A DNA stretch of 64,000 nucleotides, taken from NCBI GenBank assembly GCA_019828545.1, contig JACVRA010000070.1, forward strand, positions 186,001 to 250,000, written 5' to 3'. This document shows positions 57,401-64,000 of the stretch, in pieces. Origin of the DNA: Paracamarosporium sp. OC-R06-R3 (Eukaryota; Ascomycota; Dothideomycetes; Pleosporales; Didymosphaeriaceae). Positions within the stretch are counted from its first letter, which is position 1. Every line of letters begins with the position of its first letter. Below the pieces are notes generated by a model. The model was not told where the DNA came from, did not search any database, and saw nothing but the letters and a program-made list of their open reading frames with translations. The position numbers were made by a program, and so were the translations under genes.

Positions 57401-58108
57401 GAGCGGCGGTACACCAATCTTGGGCGCGAAGATAGCATCGCGTTACCAGGAGAAGAAAGTTGGCTGGAAGATCTGGACAGATACGAGGAAGACGAGGACG
57501 AGATGTGGGACGAAGAGAAAGGGCGAGCATTAGTGGGCGATCTGGGATTCGACTGGGAGGAAGACGCCACGGTGCCAGACTTCAACGCTACTACCTCATC
57601 TACGTCGTCTACATCTACGGCAAAGGACAACGAAAAAAGAAGTAAGACAACAGAGGAGGATGGAAGAGTATTTGAGGACGCAAAGAGCTTGCTGGTGACG
57701 TCTAGCCCGCGCCCCAGCAGCCCTGTTGGTCTCCCTCGCAACCGCCGCTCCAGCATCTGGGAAGACGGCGAGAAGTTCTGGGTGAGCACGCCCCCGCTTA
57801 CAAGCCCTAATAAACCGACAGACCGCTTCTTGTCCCTTTCTTCCTCGCCCGTGTCTACGCGCCCAGGCAGGAAGCGAGCGTTCGAGGTAGCTAGAGATGA
57901 GGTCCCTGCGCAAGAGGACGTTGACCGGGATAGCAAGGAGAAAGGTGGGTTGGAGAAGGAACGAAAACGGGATAGTAGCAGGCATAGGAAGAGGAGCGTG
58001 CTGGGCGTGGGGACGCCGAACGTCAAGATTCATATTATTTCGCCGAGCAGCGGGGCGGAGGGGACGCCGGGGAGTTTGTACGATGGCGATGGGTTTCTGA
58101 GGGGATGA
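54500..58108 (+). CDS. Large Ser/Pro-rich single-pass membrane protein of unknown function
   Basis: A single uninterrupted exon encodes 1202 aa, striking beside neighbours that nearly all have introns. One membrane span near the N-terminus (about residues 18-42, GAMGAGVGVLVIGLTIFIVI followed by LLVRARRE) has a positive cytosolic flank, so the long remainder is probably cytosolic. The rest is low complexity: many SPS, SRSPS and RSSS motifs, LSRSPSRQSNSSYES, SSPRPSSPVGLPRNRRSSIW, and acidic segments such as DLDRYEEDEDEMWDEEKGR. There is no recognisable enzyme domain. Many Ser/Thr sites suggest regulation by phosphorylation; a scaffold or polarity role is a guess. A later ATG at 54530 (MELSLPT) is also possible as the start. 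Confidence 0.75.
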   Translation: MLVEIRKTPTMELSLPTIGAMGAGVGVLVIGLTIFIVILLVRARREHIRHMADLEERGIAIVQTRKDAKRDSVTRPRAVLRRETMLPFNSKSGWGNLPSVETINPPEPLSFPPHYAPPRPAGFVPKPKRLSWPFLGRRVSGRAIPMRKIRAPVLSTVLESPKPSPLVPVLSGPLGEPSSPRKSQSRPSSDQSLLRHHPALRNRVQEQEPQNDQLQPEPLRRSLTAKPVLKTELYTRPVRSQSMADIPDSNRPGSMTRFPRPQLHMRSVSTSTQASGNPPDGGLPILPLEIARIKSEARRRSLLSRSPSRQSNSSYESAGSSILAMQPSPIMRSPNARVQKVAKRDFKNCTIVGPRPFRDTLTLHGKNKPSQGSIKSSTARFSSATPTVEADKQGSQIPNSSSLQSLTNLSTVETGTLNKLSSPVGSPLAVRSLTTPRRRSGSYVTPYGSPENRRRRSSILQNTSGNQGAPKRQLSQASTQASSTRSSNDNPFQWDPTPVSAGKPSALKGSPSARKPGHKRQNCVRISLIPTMLGPRSRSPSPAIHDIVEESPQDVSEKMQNVELRFSNARSLPRPPSTSTFAPDLKLNTMGIRASLSASSPTSSMANFDHGPIGTPVKTQAQPALPDTSQQNRQGMNTGSAFGPSNFTSPPHDRPRSNVLSSPPPMFALSRPSDEYKDDAGPHGEMVSSPFEALLDINSSPGRPLLLDEYDPEHPYLIHQTSLTNLTRNFSSTFSTILEEPYTKSDHMTGYEHLRSEDSPPCSPKTIPSDSCSNLRDRAAYNVPIKDTAIPEEPLDTIDPSILSKDAFFSLNSPFDSKSASIIRDANANQNGSPKPTSPTAVGYSMQTLLDSAFPSSPPAHYTELPSTTNAPHDSMVFDPPNLSTQSSPNSLCSSPSPSLLLSPLPVPPGSPRPAHAQLPTITPTLNFAAVPSLTPSGPRCPPPRSLRSSIQTLRRMNSETQRGSRAERRYTNLGREDSIALPGEESWLEDLDRYEEDEDEMWDEEKGRALVGDLGFDWEEDATVPDFNATTSSTSSTSTAKDNEKRSKTTEEDGRVFEDAKSLLVTSSPRPSSPVGLPRNRRSSIWEDGEKFWVSTPPLTSPNKPTDRFLSLSSSPVSTRPGRKRAFEVARDEVPAQEDVDRDSKEKGGLEKERKRDSSRHRKRSVLGVGTPNVKIHIISPSSGAEGTPGSLYDGDGFLRG

Positions 58109-58579
58109 TTTTGGAACGACAGTAATGACTCGATAAGAATAATTATAGTGATTAATAGATATTGTTTAGTATTTTAGTTTATCCTGGGTAGCTCATGCTT
58201 TACCTCGCCTATACTTTGTATTCTTCACTGTCAGCCAAATCAGGCTTCTCCACTAGTTTTTTTTTTTAAACTTCGAGAACTGTATCCTTGTCTACTTCGA
58301 AAATCTCTTGTATACGACGTCCTTACCTGACCGAAGCTCTTACCTCCATATGAACGGCTGGTACAAGCGAAAGGCACACTAAGCGTGAATGGAACACTTG
58401 AACATCTGTTCAGGAACATACGTCCCTATGCCATCTACTAAGATATGCTAAAGGTCAGGGGTGATTCTATCCCAACGCCTCCAAATAACCGTTCCAAACA
58501 TCAAAGTCTTAAAGTCATTTTCCCTATACCAGCGCTATGCACCGCCTCGTTCCTCCCATATGAGGAAAACTAAGGGACC
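58109..58579. other. Convergent 3' spacer, no gene seen
   Basis: 471 bp between the 3' ends of the membrane-protein gene and the ceramide glucosyltransferase gene. Contains a T run near 58258-58267. Confidence 0.5.
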
Positions 58580-60268
58580 CTATCCCTTTCTATCGTCCAG
58601 AATCTCATGAACCTTCATATCCAAACCAACCCAGAATTTTCTGCCCCTCCACTCTACCGTGACACCCCCGTAGAATGCCACGATCCAGATCGGCAGTGCA
58701 GAGATCTCCCGCCCGGCCCACGCAGTAAACCACTCTCTGAAACCCCTCCTCGCTCCGTCCAATAAACACGGCTCCCTTGGCGTCTTCTCACCCAGCAGTG
58801 GTTGCAAGGCGGGTGCTTGATGATAAGCCCTTCTTGAACGCTGGGGCAGTATGAAATCTGGCGTAAATTCGTCCGTTTCTACAGTTTTGGCAGAGTGCAG
58901 GAGGAGGTACTGCACGTAATCGACGGTGCACCAGAATGCCATGCTCGCAAGCCAAACTAAGAGGAAGGAGATCCAAGTAGGTGACAGGTAGGAAGAGAAG
59001 AAGGGGAGTGTTGTGAGCGCATATGCACCATAGAGAGAGCAGACGATAGATTCTGTTCCGGGCTCCACAAAGGTTGCAGCTGTAACGGTAAACTTACGCA
59101 CGCGTAGCCAGCGTAGACGCCTGTCAATACAAGCAGCAACGGAGGTGTGCGATATGGGCTGGAAACAGAAGTCACCAAAGAGCATGGCGTGTTTGCCCCA
59201 TTTCTCCACCACTTCCCCTGGTGCGGGCTGATATCCGGATTCTTCAAAGGCCTGCGGTTTACGCCAGAGGGCGTCTCCGATGAGGTGGTCTTCACAGATG
59301 TTGTCAGAAAAGAAGTCGATTCCCGGATTCCGGCGCGGGGAAGAGGGCAGGGGAGTAGATGTGACATAGTTGAGTTGTTGCCGGCGGAACATGGTGCTCT
59401 TCCCCATGACGCAAGGTGCCACTGCGACAGTGTTTATAGCGTTGTAGAACTTTGCGTGGGCGCTGGAGAGGAATGCCTCGTCTAATCTCCCGCCTCCCCG
59501 TTGTAGCAGTCTCCTAAACTGGCTGCGAGAATGGTTGCGCGGGTCGGAGCTCGTGCTCGCTGCGATATCCATGGCGTCGAGGGCGTGCTCACCGCCGCCT
59601 AGCAGCAGCTCCCGTTCCTCGGTGGAAAGGGATTGCGAGTCCAAATCCACTGTCAAAGGTGTTTGGTGCACGAACTTGTACTTCATCTTCCCGCCGTAGC
59701 CGCAGAGTAGATCGACCAGGCGCCCGCATACGCCCTTTCCGACCCAAACATTACAATCCAGTATCCACACGATGCTATCTTCCCTCGCCTCTCGATACGC
59801 GCGACTCATATTCCTAATCTTGGGGTTCGGGCCCAGCGCATCTTTGTTATTTCTCAGGACTGGATCCTCTTCTTCCACCGTAATCTTCGCGTCCGCGTTT
59901 GGGAAATCTCTCACGAGTCTTTCAAGTATGGGCATTGCGGGATCTGACCGCTCGGATACGCAGAGCACATTGTGGATCTTGGTCGCGGGGTACGTCTGCC
60001 GGAAGGTTGCAGCGAGGCACTCGTAGAGGCGGGGCTCGAGGCCCTTGACCGGCCGTATTATGGTGACGTGCGGGACATCCGGTTCGTTGGTCGCGGTCAA
60101 GCAGGTTGCTGGGCGCGGGCGCTTCGAGTAGTAGCGGAACAGCTGGACGAAGCCGATGGCGCATACAATCCACACTACAACGAACCAAATGAGGCATACC
60201 GCGGCGATATAAAAGCGCACCATGGAGACATGGTCAGTCCCAGCGTCGTGAGGCGCCGAGCGACGCAT
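58580..60268 (-). CDS. GCS: Ceramide glucosyltransferase (GT21, glucosylceramide synthase)
   Basis: Single exon of 562 aa. The enzyme transfers glucose from UDP-glucose to ceramide on Golgi/ER membranes, making the glucosylceramide important for fungal polarity. An N-terminal signal-anchor (IAAVCLIWFVVVWIVCAIGF) is followed by VTIIRPVKGLEPRLYECLAA, the family entry motif. The catalytic D1-D2-D3-(Q/R)xxRW series is visible: SERSDPAMPILERL, WILDCNVWV, DNICEDHLIGDAL and RRLRW. C-terminal hydrophobic segments include TTLPFFSSYLSPTWISFLLV and PIWIVAFYGGVTVEWRGRKF. The first ATG gives an MRRSAPHDAGTDHVS prefix; the second Met (60223, MVRFYIAAVC) gives a more typical start and 547 aa. Confidence 0.92.
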   Translation of the reverse strand: MRRSAPHDAGTDHVSMVRFYIAAVCLIWFVVVWIVCAIGFVQLFRYYSKRPRPATCLTATNEPDVPHVTIIRPVKGLEPRLYECLAATFRQTYPATKIHNVLCVSERSDPAMPILERLVRDFPNADAKITVEEEDPVLRNNKDALGPNPKIRNMSRAYREAREDSIVWILDCNVWVGKGVCGRLVDLLCGYGGKMKYKFVHQTPLTVDLDSQSLSTEERELLLGGGEHALDAMDIAASTSSDPRNHSRSQFRRLLQRGGGRLDEAFLSSAHAKFYNAINTVAVAPCVMGKSTMFRRQQLNYVTSTPLPSSPRRNPGIDFFSDNICEDHLIGDALWRKPQAFEESGYQPAPGEVVEKWGKHAMLFGDFCFQPISHTSVAACIDRRLRWLRVRKFTVTAATFVEPGTESIVCSLYGAYALTTLPFFSSYLSPTWISFLLVWLASMAFWCTVDYVQYLLLHSAKTVETDEFTPDFILPQRSRRAYHQAPALQPLLGEKTPREPCLLDGARRGFREWFTAWAGREISALPIWIVAFYGGVTVEWRGRKFWVGLDMKVHEILDDRKG

Positions 60269-60970
60269 GCGCTGTGGTTGTGGCGGGCCGTGGGTTGGAA
60301 GCGGGGGTGGGCTGTTTGGGTTGGCGCACCGTGAATTTGGGACTCGCGGAGGTTGCGGAGTTCGAACTCGTCGTCACGTGTGGCCTTGCAAACGGAACGT
60401 GGACGGCGAGCTAATGCAGGTACGAAAGTGACAGTCTGGGCGAAGGAAGTGAATTCACAGGAGTCAACACGTAAAAACGCGCATTCCCATCTTGCCAGAG
60501 GCTGTGCTCCCGGCTGTTCCGACGGGATACCCGAGATGACAGGTTACCAATTGCAGGCAATGCCTGCTTCTAAGCTTGCCTTCGAGCCACTACGAGCCGC
60601 ATCTTGAGTGGTCGCAAAGTAGTAAGATGTGAACATTGCTTGATTCTCAAGATAGGATCTCAACCGCATATTCAAGCAGCAGATCGGGTCGTCAACGTAG
60701 TGAACTAAAAGTATACAGAAGAGAAAGTAAGGCCCCCAAGGCAAGACTTAACGCCGGCCTGTTCAATACCAATGTCCCGTGTCGCCGTTACGCTTACATG
60801 CAATTCCAAATGATCCAAAAACCAGATTACACCCACACCACCCGTGCACCACAACCCGTGGTAAGAAGTGAAGTTTGAAGATAGAATAGACAATACTCTG
60901 TCCAAAGTATGGGGATCATGTGTTGCCCTAGAATAGGATATGCAAAGGTTAGTAGTTTAAGAGCTGCTGG
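60269..60970. other. Intergenic, no gene seen
   Basis: 0.7 kb between the GCS start and the RTT109 stop, both on the minus strand. No gene or repeat recognised. Confidence 0.5.
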
Positions 60971-62686
60971 TCAACTCTTCGGCTTTTTGCGCACCAAGCC
61001 CGCACCCAACATGTTCACGCCATTTGTGGTGTTAGATTCGACCTTTGGCTTCTTCCGCACCAATCCTTCCCCTAGCATTGCTGCGCCGCTCGAACTTTGT
61101 TCAGAGGCGTCAATCTCTGCCGGCTTTCTCTTCCTCGTACCAACCAAAGTAACGGGCGTAGAACCATTGGCGGGTAGGGCGGTCGCAATTGACGTTTCTT
61201 TCCTTCCTACAACGGTCTTGGCCCAATCGTTTACGCCACCCAAGACTGCGACCTCCTCTTTCCACCGCCGGGTACTCCTAGTTGCCGCAGTACGGGTGGA
61301 GAAGTTTTGCTGCAGGAGTACTTCATGCGCTCGATTGTAGTCCTTCGAAGAAAATACTACAGTGCCCCGGGATTTCGCGGGCCACCAGTAGTACGGACTC
61401 GATTCGGGAACAGTCTTTGCTCTTGCTCCTGCAGATCCGGTCGACGAAGCAGACAGATTTGACGAAGAAGACTTGACTCTTGGAAGGACAAGCGGTATGG
61501 GTCCGTAGTCGGTATTGTTTTTCCGCCGTCTTGACTGTTTCGGAGTCTTCTTTTTAGGACTGGAAGGTAGTAATGATGGTGCTGTATCTTGCGACCCATT
61601 CTGCGACAACGATGAAAGTTGCGATGGCTCGGTCTCGTCCTCCTCAGGAAGGGACGGCTTCGGTGGCGTAATGACTATCCAAATGAAGCCTACTATCCGA
61701 CCAGAAGAACATTCCTGCCTGAATGCCATGAATTCCCAAAACTGATCTAGGGTTTTGACACTTTTCCATTGGCCATTACTTCGCGAAGGGGTGCCTCCTT
61801 CCTTGGTCATGGCATCGGTGCCTCGATCCGGAAGCTCGTCGTCCAACTCGTCCAGGAAGCGCGCCTTGGGGTCATCCGGAAAATGCGGTACTAAGCAGCG
61901 TGGAGGTGCAGCCGGATATGGTGAGATTTGGAGAAGTGGATGCGCGGCAGCCCAACGGCGCGGTGTGTTCGGTGCGCTCGAGGGAGTATAATAGCGAAGC
62001 GTATCGTGTGGTTCAAACCCAGGAATAACCAGGTACCCTTTTGCAGTAGATTCTGACGTGGGTGTCGCAGAGTCCTCAGTGGTCGATAACCGTTCACTGA
62101 GCGACTTGACTGCCTCGTCTTCCTTGTACTCTTTCACAAGCGGGTCGAGCACTTTGCACCACCACCGCACCAGCTCCTTGTCATCGAGCAGATGCTTTCC
62201 CTTGTTCTCTATGCTTGCCGGAAAGAGATACTGATCCTGTGCTCTTGCAAACAGCGAAACGACCGTCTTCCTGCCTTCTCTTTGTCGCTGCTTTGCCAGC
62301 CATGATACGAATGTCCCGCATATCACTTTCAATGGCGATCCACCTTGCGATCGTCCCGTATCCAATAACGAGAGATAGCCTGTTGAGTCCGCTTTCGAGA
62401 CGAATATGGTAGTGAGATGTTTCGTGGTGTAGACCAAGACTTCAATAGCGAGGACTAGGAGCTCGTCGGGCGCTGTTGCGTTCGGGGAATCCTTCGCTTT
62501 GACGGAAGCGGCGAGGAAGTGTGATTCGCAGTAAGTCCGCTCGGGCTTCTTGTGCGGAGGTGCAGCGAACAATGGAGGGGACTTCGTGGGCGGCGTGGAG
62601 TAGTGGTAGAAGGTGAATGCGGCGTCTTTCGGGAGAGCGTCGGCGAGCAGGTCGTAGAGGGATGTTCCGGTAGCAATAGCAGCCAT
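60971..62686 (-). CDS. RTT109: Histone acetyltransferase Rtt109 (H3K56)
   Basis: Single exon. The ATG at 62686 gives 571 aa beginning MAAIATGTSLYDLLADALPK, which is the normal start of the fold. The frame stays open upstream to 62815, but that extension is not family-like. Rtt109 acetylates H3 K56 (with Vps75 or Asf1) during replication and repair. Conserved blocks include FTFYHYSTPPTK, RTYCESHFL, GYLVIPGFEPHDTLRYY, HPLLQISPYPAAPPRCLVPH (the basic/Pro HAT core), FPDDPKARFLDELDDELPDR, DQFWEFMAFRQECSSGRIVG and a later SPYYWWPAKSRGTVVFSSKD. The C-terminal tail carries two near-identical copies of LG(E/A)GLVRKKPK, probably a nuclear/histone-chaperone tail. The gene is divergent from MRPL15 with 287 bp between starts. 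Confidence 0.92.
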   Translation of the reverse strand: MAAIATGTSLYDLLADALPKDAAFTFYHYSTPPTKSPPLFAAPPHKKPERTYCESHFLAASVKAKDSPNATAPDELLVLAIEVLVYTTKHLTTIFVSKADSTGYLSLLDTGRSQGGSPLKVICGTFVSWLAKQRQREGRKTVVSLFARAQDQYLFPASIENKGKHLLDDKELVRWWCKVLDPLVKEYKEDEAVKSLSERLSTTEDSATPTSESTAKGYLVIPGFEPHDTLRYYTPSSAPNTPRRWAAAHPLLQISPYPAAPPRCLVPHFPDDPKARFLDELDDELPDRGTDAMTKEGGTPSRSNGQWKSVKTLDQFWEFMAFRQECSSGRIVGFIWIVITPPKPSLPEEDETEPSQLSSLSQNGSQDTAPSLLPSSPKKKTPKQSRRRKNNTDYGPIPLVLPRVKSSSSNLSASSTGSAGARAKTVPESSPYYWWPAKSRGTVVFSSKDYNRAHEVLLQQNFSTRTAATRSTRRWKEEVAVLGGVNDWAKTVVGRKETSIATALPANGSTPVTLVGTRKRKPAEIDASEQSSSGAAMLGEGLVRKKPKVESNTTNGVNMLGAGLVRKKPKS

Positions 62687-62973
62687 GGCGGCTCGATCAA
62701 GACGCGAGGAGGCAAGAAGCCGCGACGAGCTCTCGAGGAGCCAACTCGAAGTGAGCGATAGAAGCACGGCCGCGTCCAGTGAAGGTGAAAGTGAATTGCG
62801 GAGCGCGTCTGCCATCGACGGGTCGCGCCTGCCCCGAAACTGCTTAGCCCGGCAAGTCGCGCTGGAGCCATCCGAACTTTTGTTCCATCAGCTCTCTGGC
62901 CATCCTCACGCTGCCCTCGCCGTGGACATCCCAGACTGCCCGGCTCCCGCTTCTCGATCCATCACAGGCCCCA
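62687..62973. promoter_or_regulatory. Bidirectional promoter of RTT109 and MRPL15
   Basis: 287 bp separate the two divergent start codons, so the genes must share or abut promoters. The sequence is GC-rich with no TATA box on either strand, as expected for housekeeping genes. Confidence 0.6.
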
Positions 62974-63914
62974 ATGGCATCTCGACGACCCCTCGGAAGC
63001 CTGCTGTCGTCCGCGACGTCCGCCCTCAGCACCGCGCAACCCGCCCGGCAAGCACTCGTGCGGACCTCCGCATGCGCATTCTCGACCACAACACCTTCGC
63101 GAAGCTCCGAATATGACACAGAAGCCGCCGACCGGCCCCGATGGCAACAGACGCCGCCGCGCATGATGGCTCCTTTCCGCGTGCGACCCAAACCACGAGG
63201 GCCCGAATTCAAGGTCAACGACGACCCCCGGAGGCTAGACGACGCCTACGCACGCATGCTGGGCCCTGGTGGCGACAAGATGCTGTCAGACGAGGTGAAG
63301 TGGCTGGCCGTCACCCATAAGAGCTTCGATCATGGCAGGAGAGGATTCAACGACCGGCTAGCGTTCCTGGGTGCGTTTGTCCGATGGGGAAGGAGCAGAC
63401 GACGAGTGTACTGACCAGGGCACAGGACGGCGGATAGTGTCGCTGCAGACGTCGCAGGCGCTGCTCAACGCACCTCAGGCTGAAGCATGGCCAAGGAAGA
63501 GCGACGGCACCCCCTTGACAGACAGCTTTGGCCGCATTCCCTTTGCCCACCCCGCGCTCAGTGGTCTGCCTGGCCTCACAGGCGAAGCAAAGGACCGCGT
63601 GCTAGACAAGTCGCGGTTAGCAGGTCTTGCCGAGCGTTATGGCTTCGACAAAGTCACACGGTGGGCGCCGAAACGGGTATGTGGCCTACCTAACTCCCAG
63701 CTCCCTCCTTGGCAGCCGGAAGATTCCATCGTTATGCGCCCGCTAACACTCCCAGGCGGATAATCTCCAAGGTTCAGGTCTAGAATCTGTTCTCACCACC
63801 TCATTATACGCAATCATCGGTGCTCTTGCCCTCGAACGGGGAGGCGAGGTCGCAAACAAAGTCACCCAGGACAAAATTCTGGCACCCCTTGGTTTTACCT
63901 TTACTGCCGATTAA
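62974..63914 (+). CDS. MRPL15: Mitochondrial large-subunit ribosomal protein mL57 (RNase III-like)
   Basis: Three exons, 62974-63370, 63426-63676 and 63756-63914, give 268 aa. The N-terminus is Ser/Ala/Arg-rich (MASRRPLGSLLSSATSALST), as for a mitochondrial presequence. The body is an RNase III-type fold (EVKWLAVTHKSFDHGRRGFN followed by DRLAFLGRRIVSLQTSQALL). The catalytic ERLEFLGD signature is degraded: Glu is Ala in LAFLG and Asp is Arg. This is the known non-enzymatic mL57 of the fungal mitoribosome rather than a dicing enzyme. The C-terminal exon (LTTSLYAIIGALALERGGEV) completes the fold. The start is the first ATG. Confidence 0.88.
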
Positions 63915-64000
63915 TACCCCGCCTTCTTCTACCTGTACAAAAACTTAGATCTGTACAAAATGTACTATTATCTGCCATTGCACGTGTGTATCGAGTTTCA

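Overview
This window comes from the nuclear genome of a filamentous ascomycete (Pezizomycotina; Dothideomycetes is a guess from the general character of the proteins, not something I can prove). The evidence is short spliceosomal introns, mostly 47-81 nt with GT-AG borders and CTAAC-like branch sites, single-gene transcription units on both strands, and fungal families such as the Rtt109 histone acetyltransferase, Cyk3, an ENA-type cation ATPase, lanosterol synthase, and several secreted plant-wall or effector-like proteins. I support 24 protein genes, 18 of them with introns. I placed every junction by hand from splice signals and confirmed it by reading-frame arithmetic.

Left part (1-25,200): a pICln/Voldacs methylosome subunit, an unknown 422-aa protein, a class I SAM methyltransferase converging on a CFEM-like single-pass membrane protein, a small EthD-type protein, a four-exon secreted protein with dibasic processing sites, a small cysteine-containing secreted protein, lanosterol synthase (ERG7), a conserved low-complexity protein, a DUF1295/steroid-reductase-like membrane protein, an unknown 225-aa protein, and a five-exon ATP-dependent DNA ligase with no BRCT domain.

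Middle part (25,200-47,400): a secreted GH92 alpha-mannosidase with one GC-AG intron, a 3.4-kb gene-free stretch, a two-exon 96-aa gene, a seven-exon type IID P-type ATPase, cytosolic glutamyl-tRNA synthetase, and a 1265-aa Cyk3 (SH3 plus transglutaminase-like). A 3-kb gene-free stretch follows. It holds a 264-bp element bounded by 37-bp inverted repeats and a cluster of five CACGTG palindromes.

Right part (47,400-64,000): a GH28 rhamnogalacturonase, a small secreted protein, a secreted arylsulfotransferase-like protein, a 1202-aa single-exon Ser/Pro-rich membrane protein, ceramide glucosyltransferase, and a head-to-head pair formed by RTT109 and the mitochondrial ribosomal protein gene MRPL15/mL57.

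The genes do not form an obvious biosynthetic cluster. Housekeeping genes (ERG7, GluRS, CYK3, RTT109, MRPL15, glucosylceramide synthase) are interspersed with secreted or host- and substrate-facing genes (GH28, GH92, arylsulfotransferase, three small secreted proteins, the CFEM-like protein). The secreted genes tend to sit beside longer intergenic stretches and often have a clear TATA box. I see no rRNA, credible tRNA, CRISPR array or intact transposase. The best leads for something under-described are the inverted-repeat element, the divergent DNA ligase, the ENA-type ATPase with altered motifs, and the small two-exon gene.
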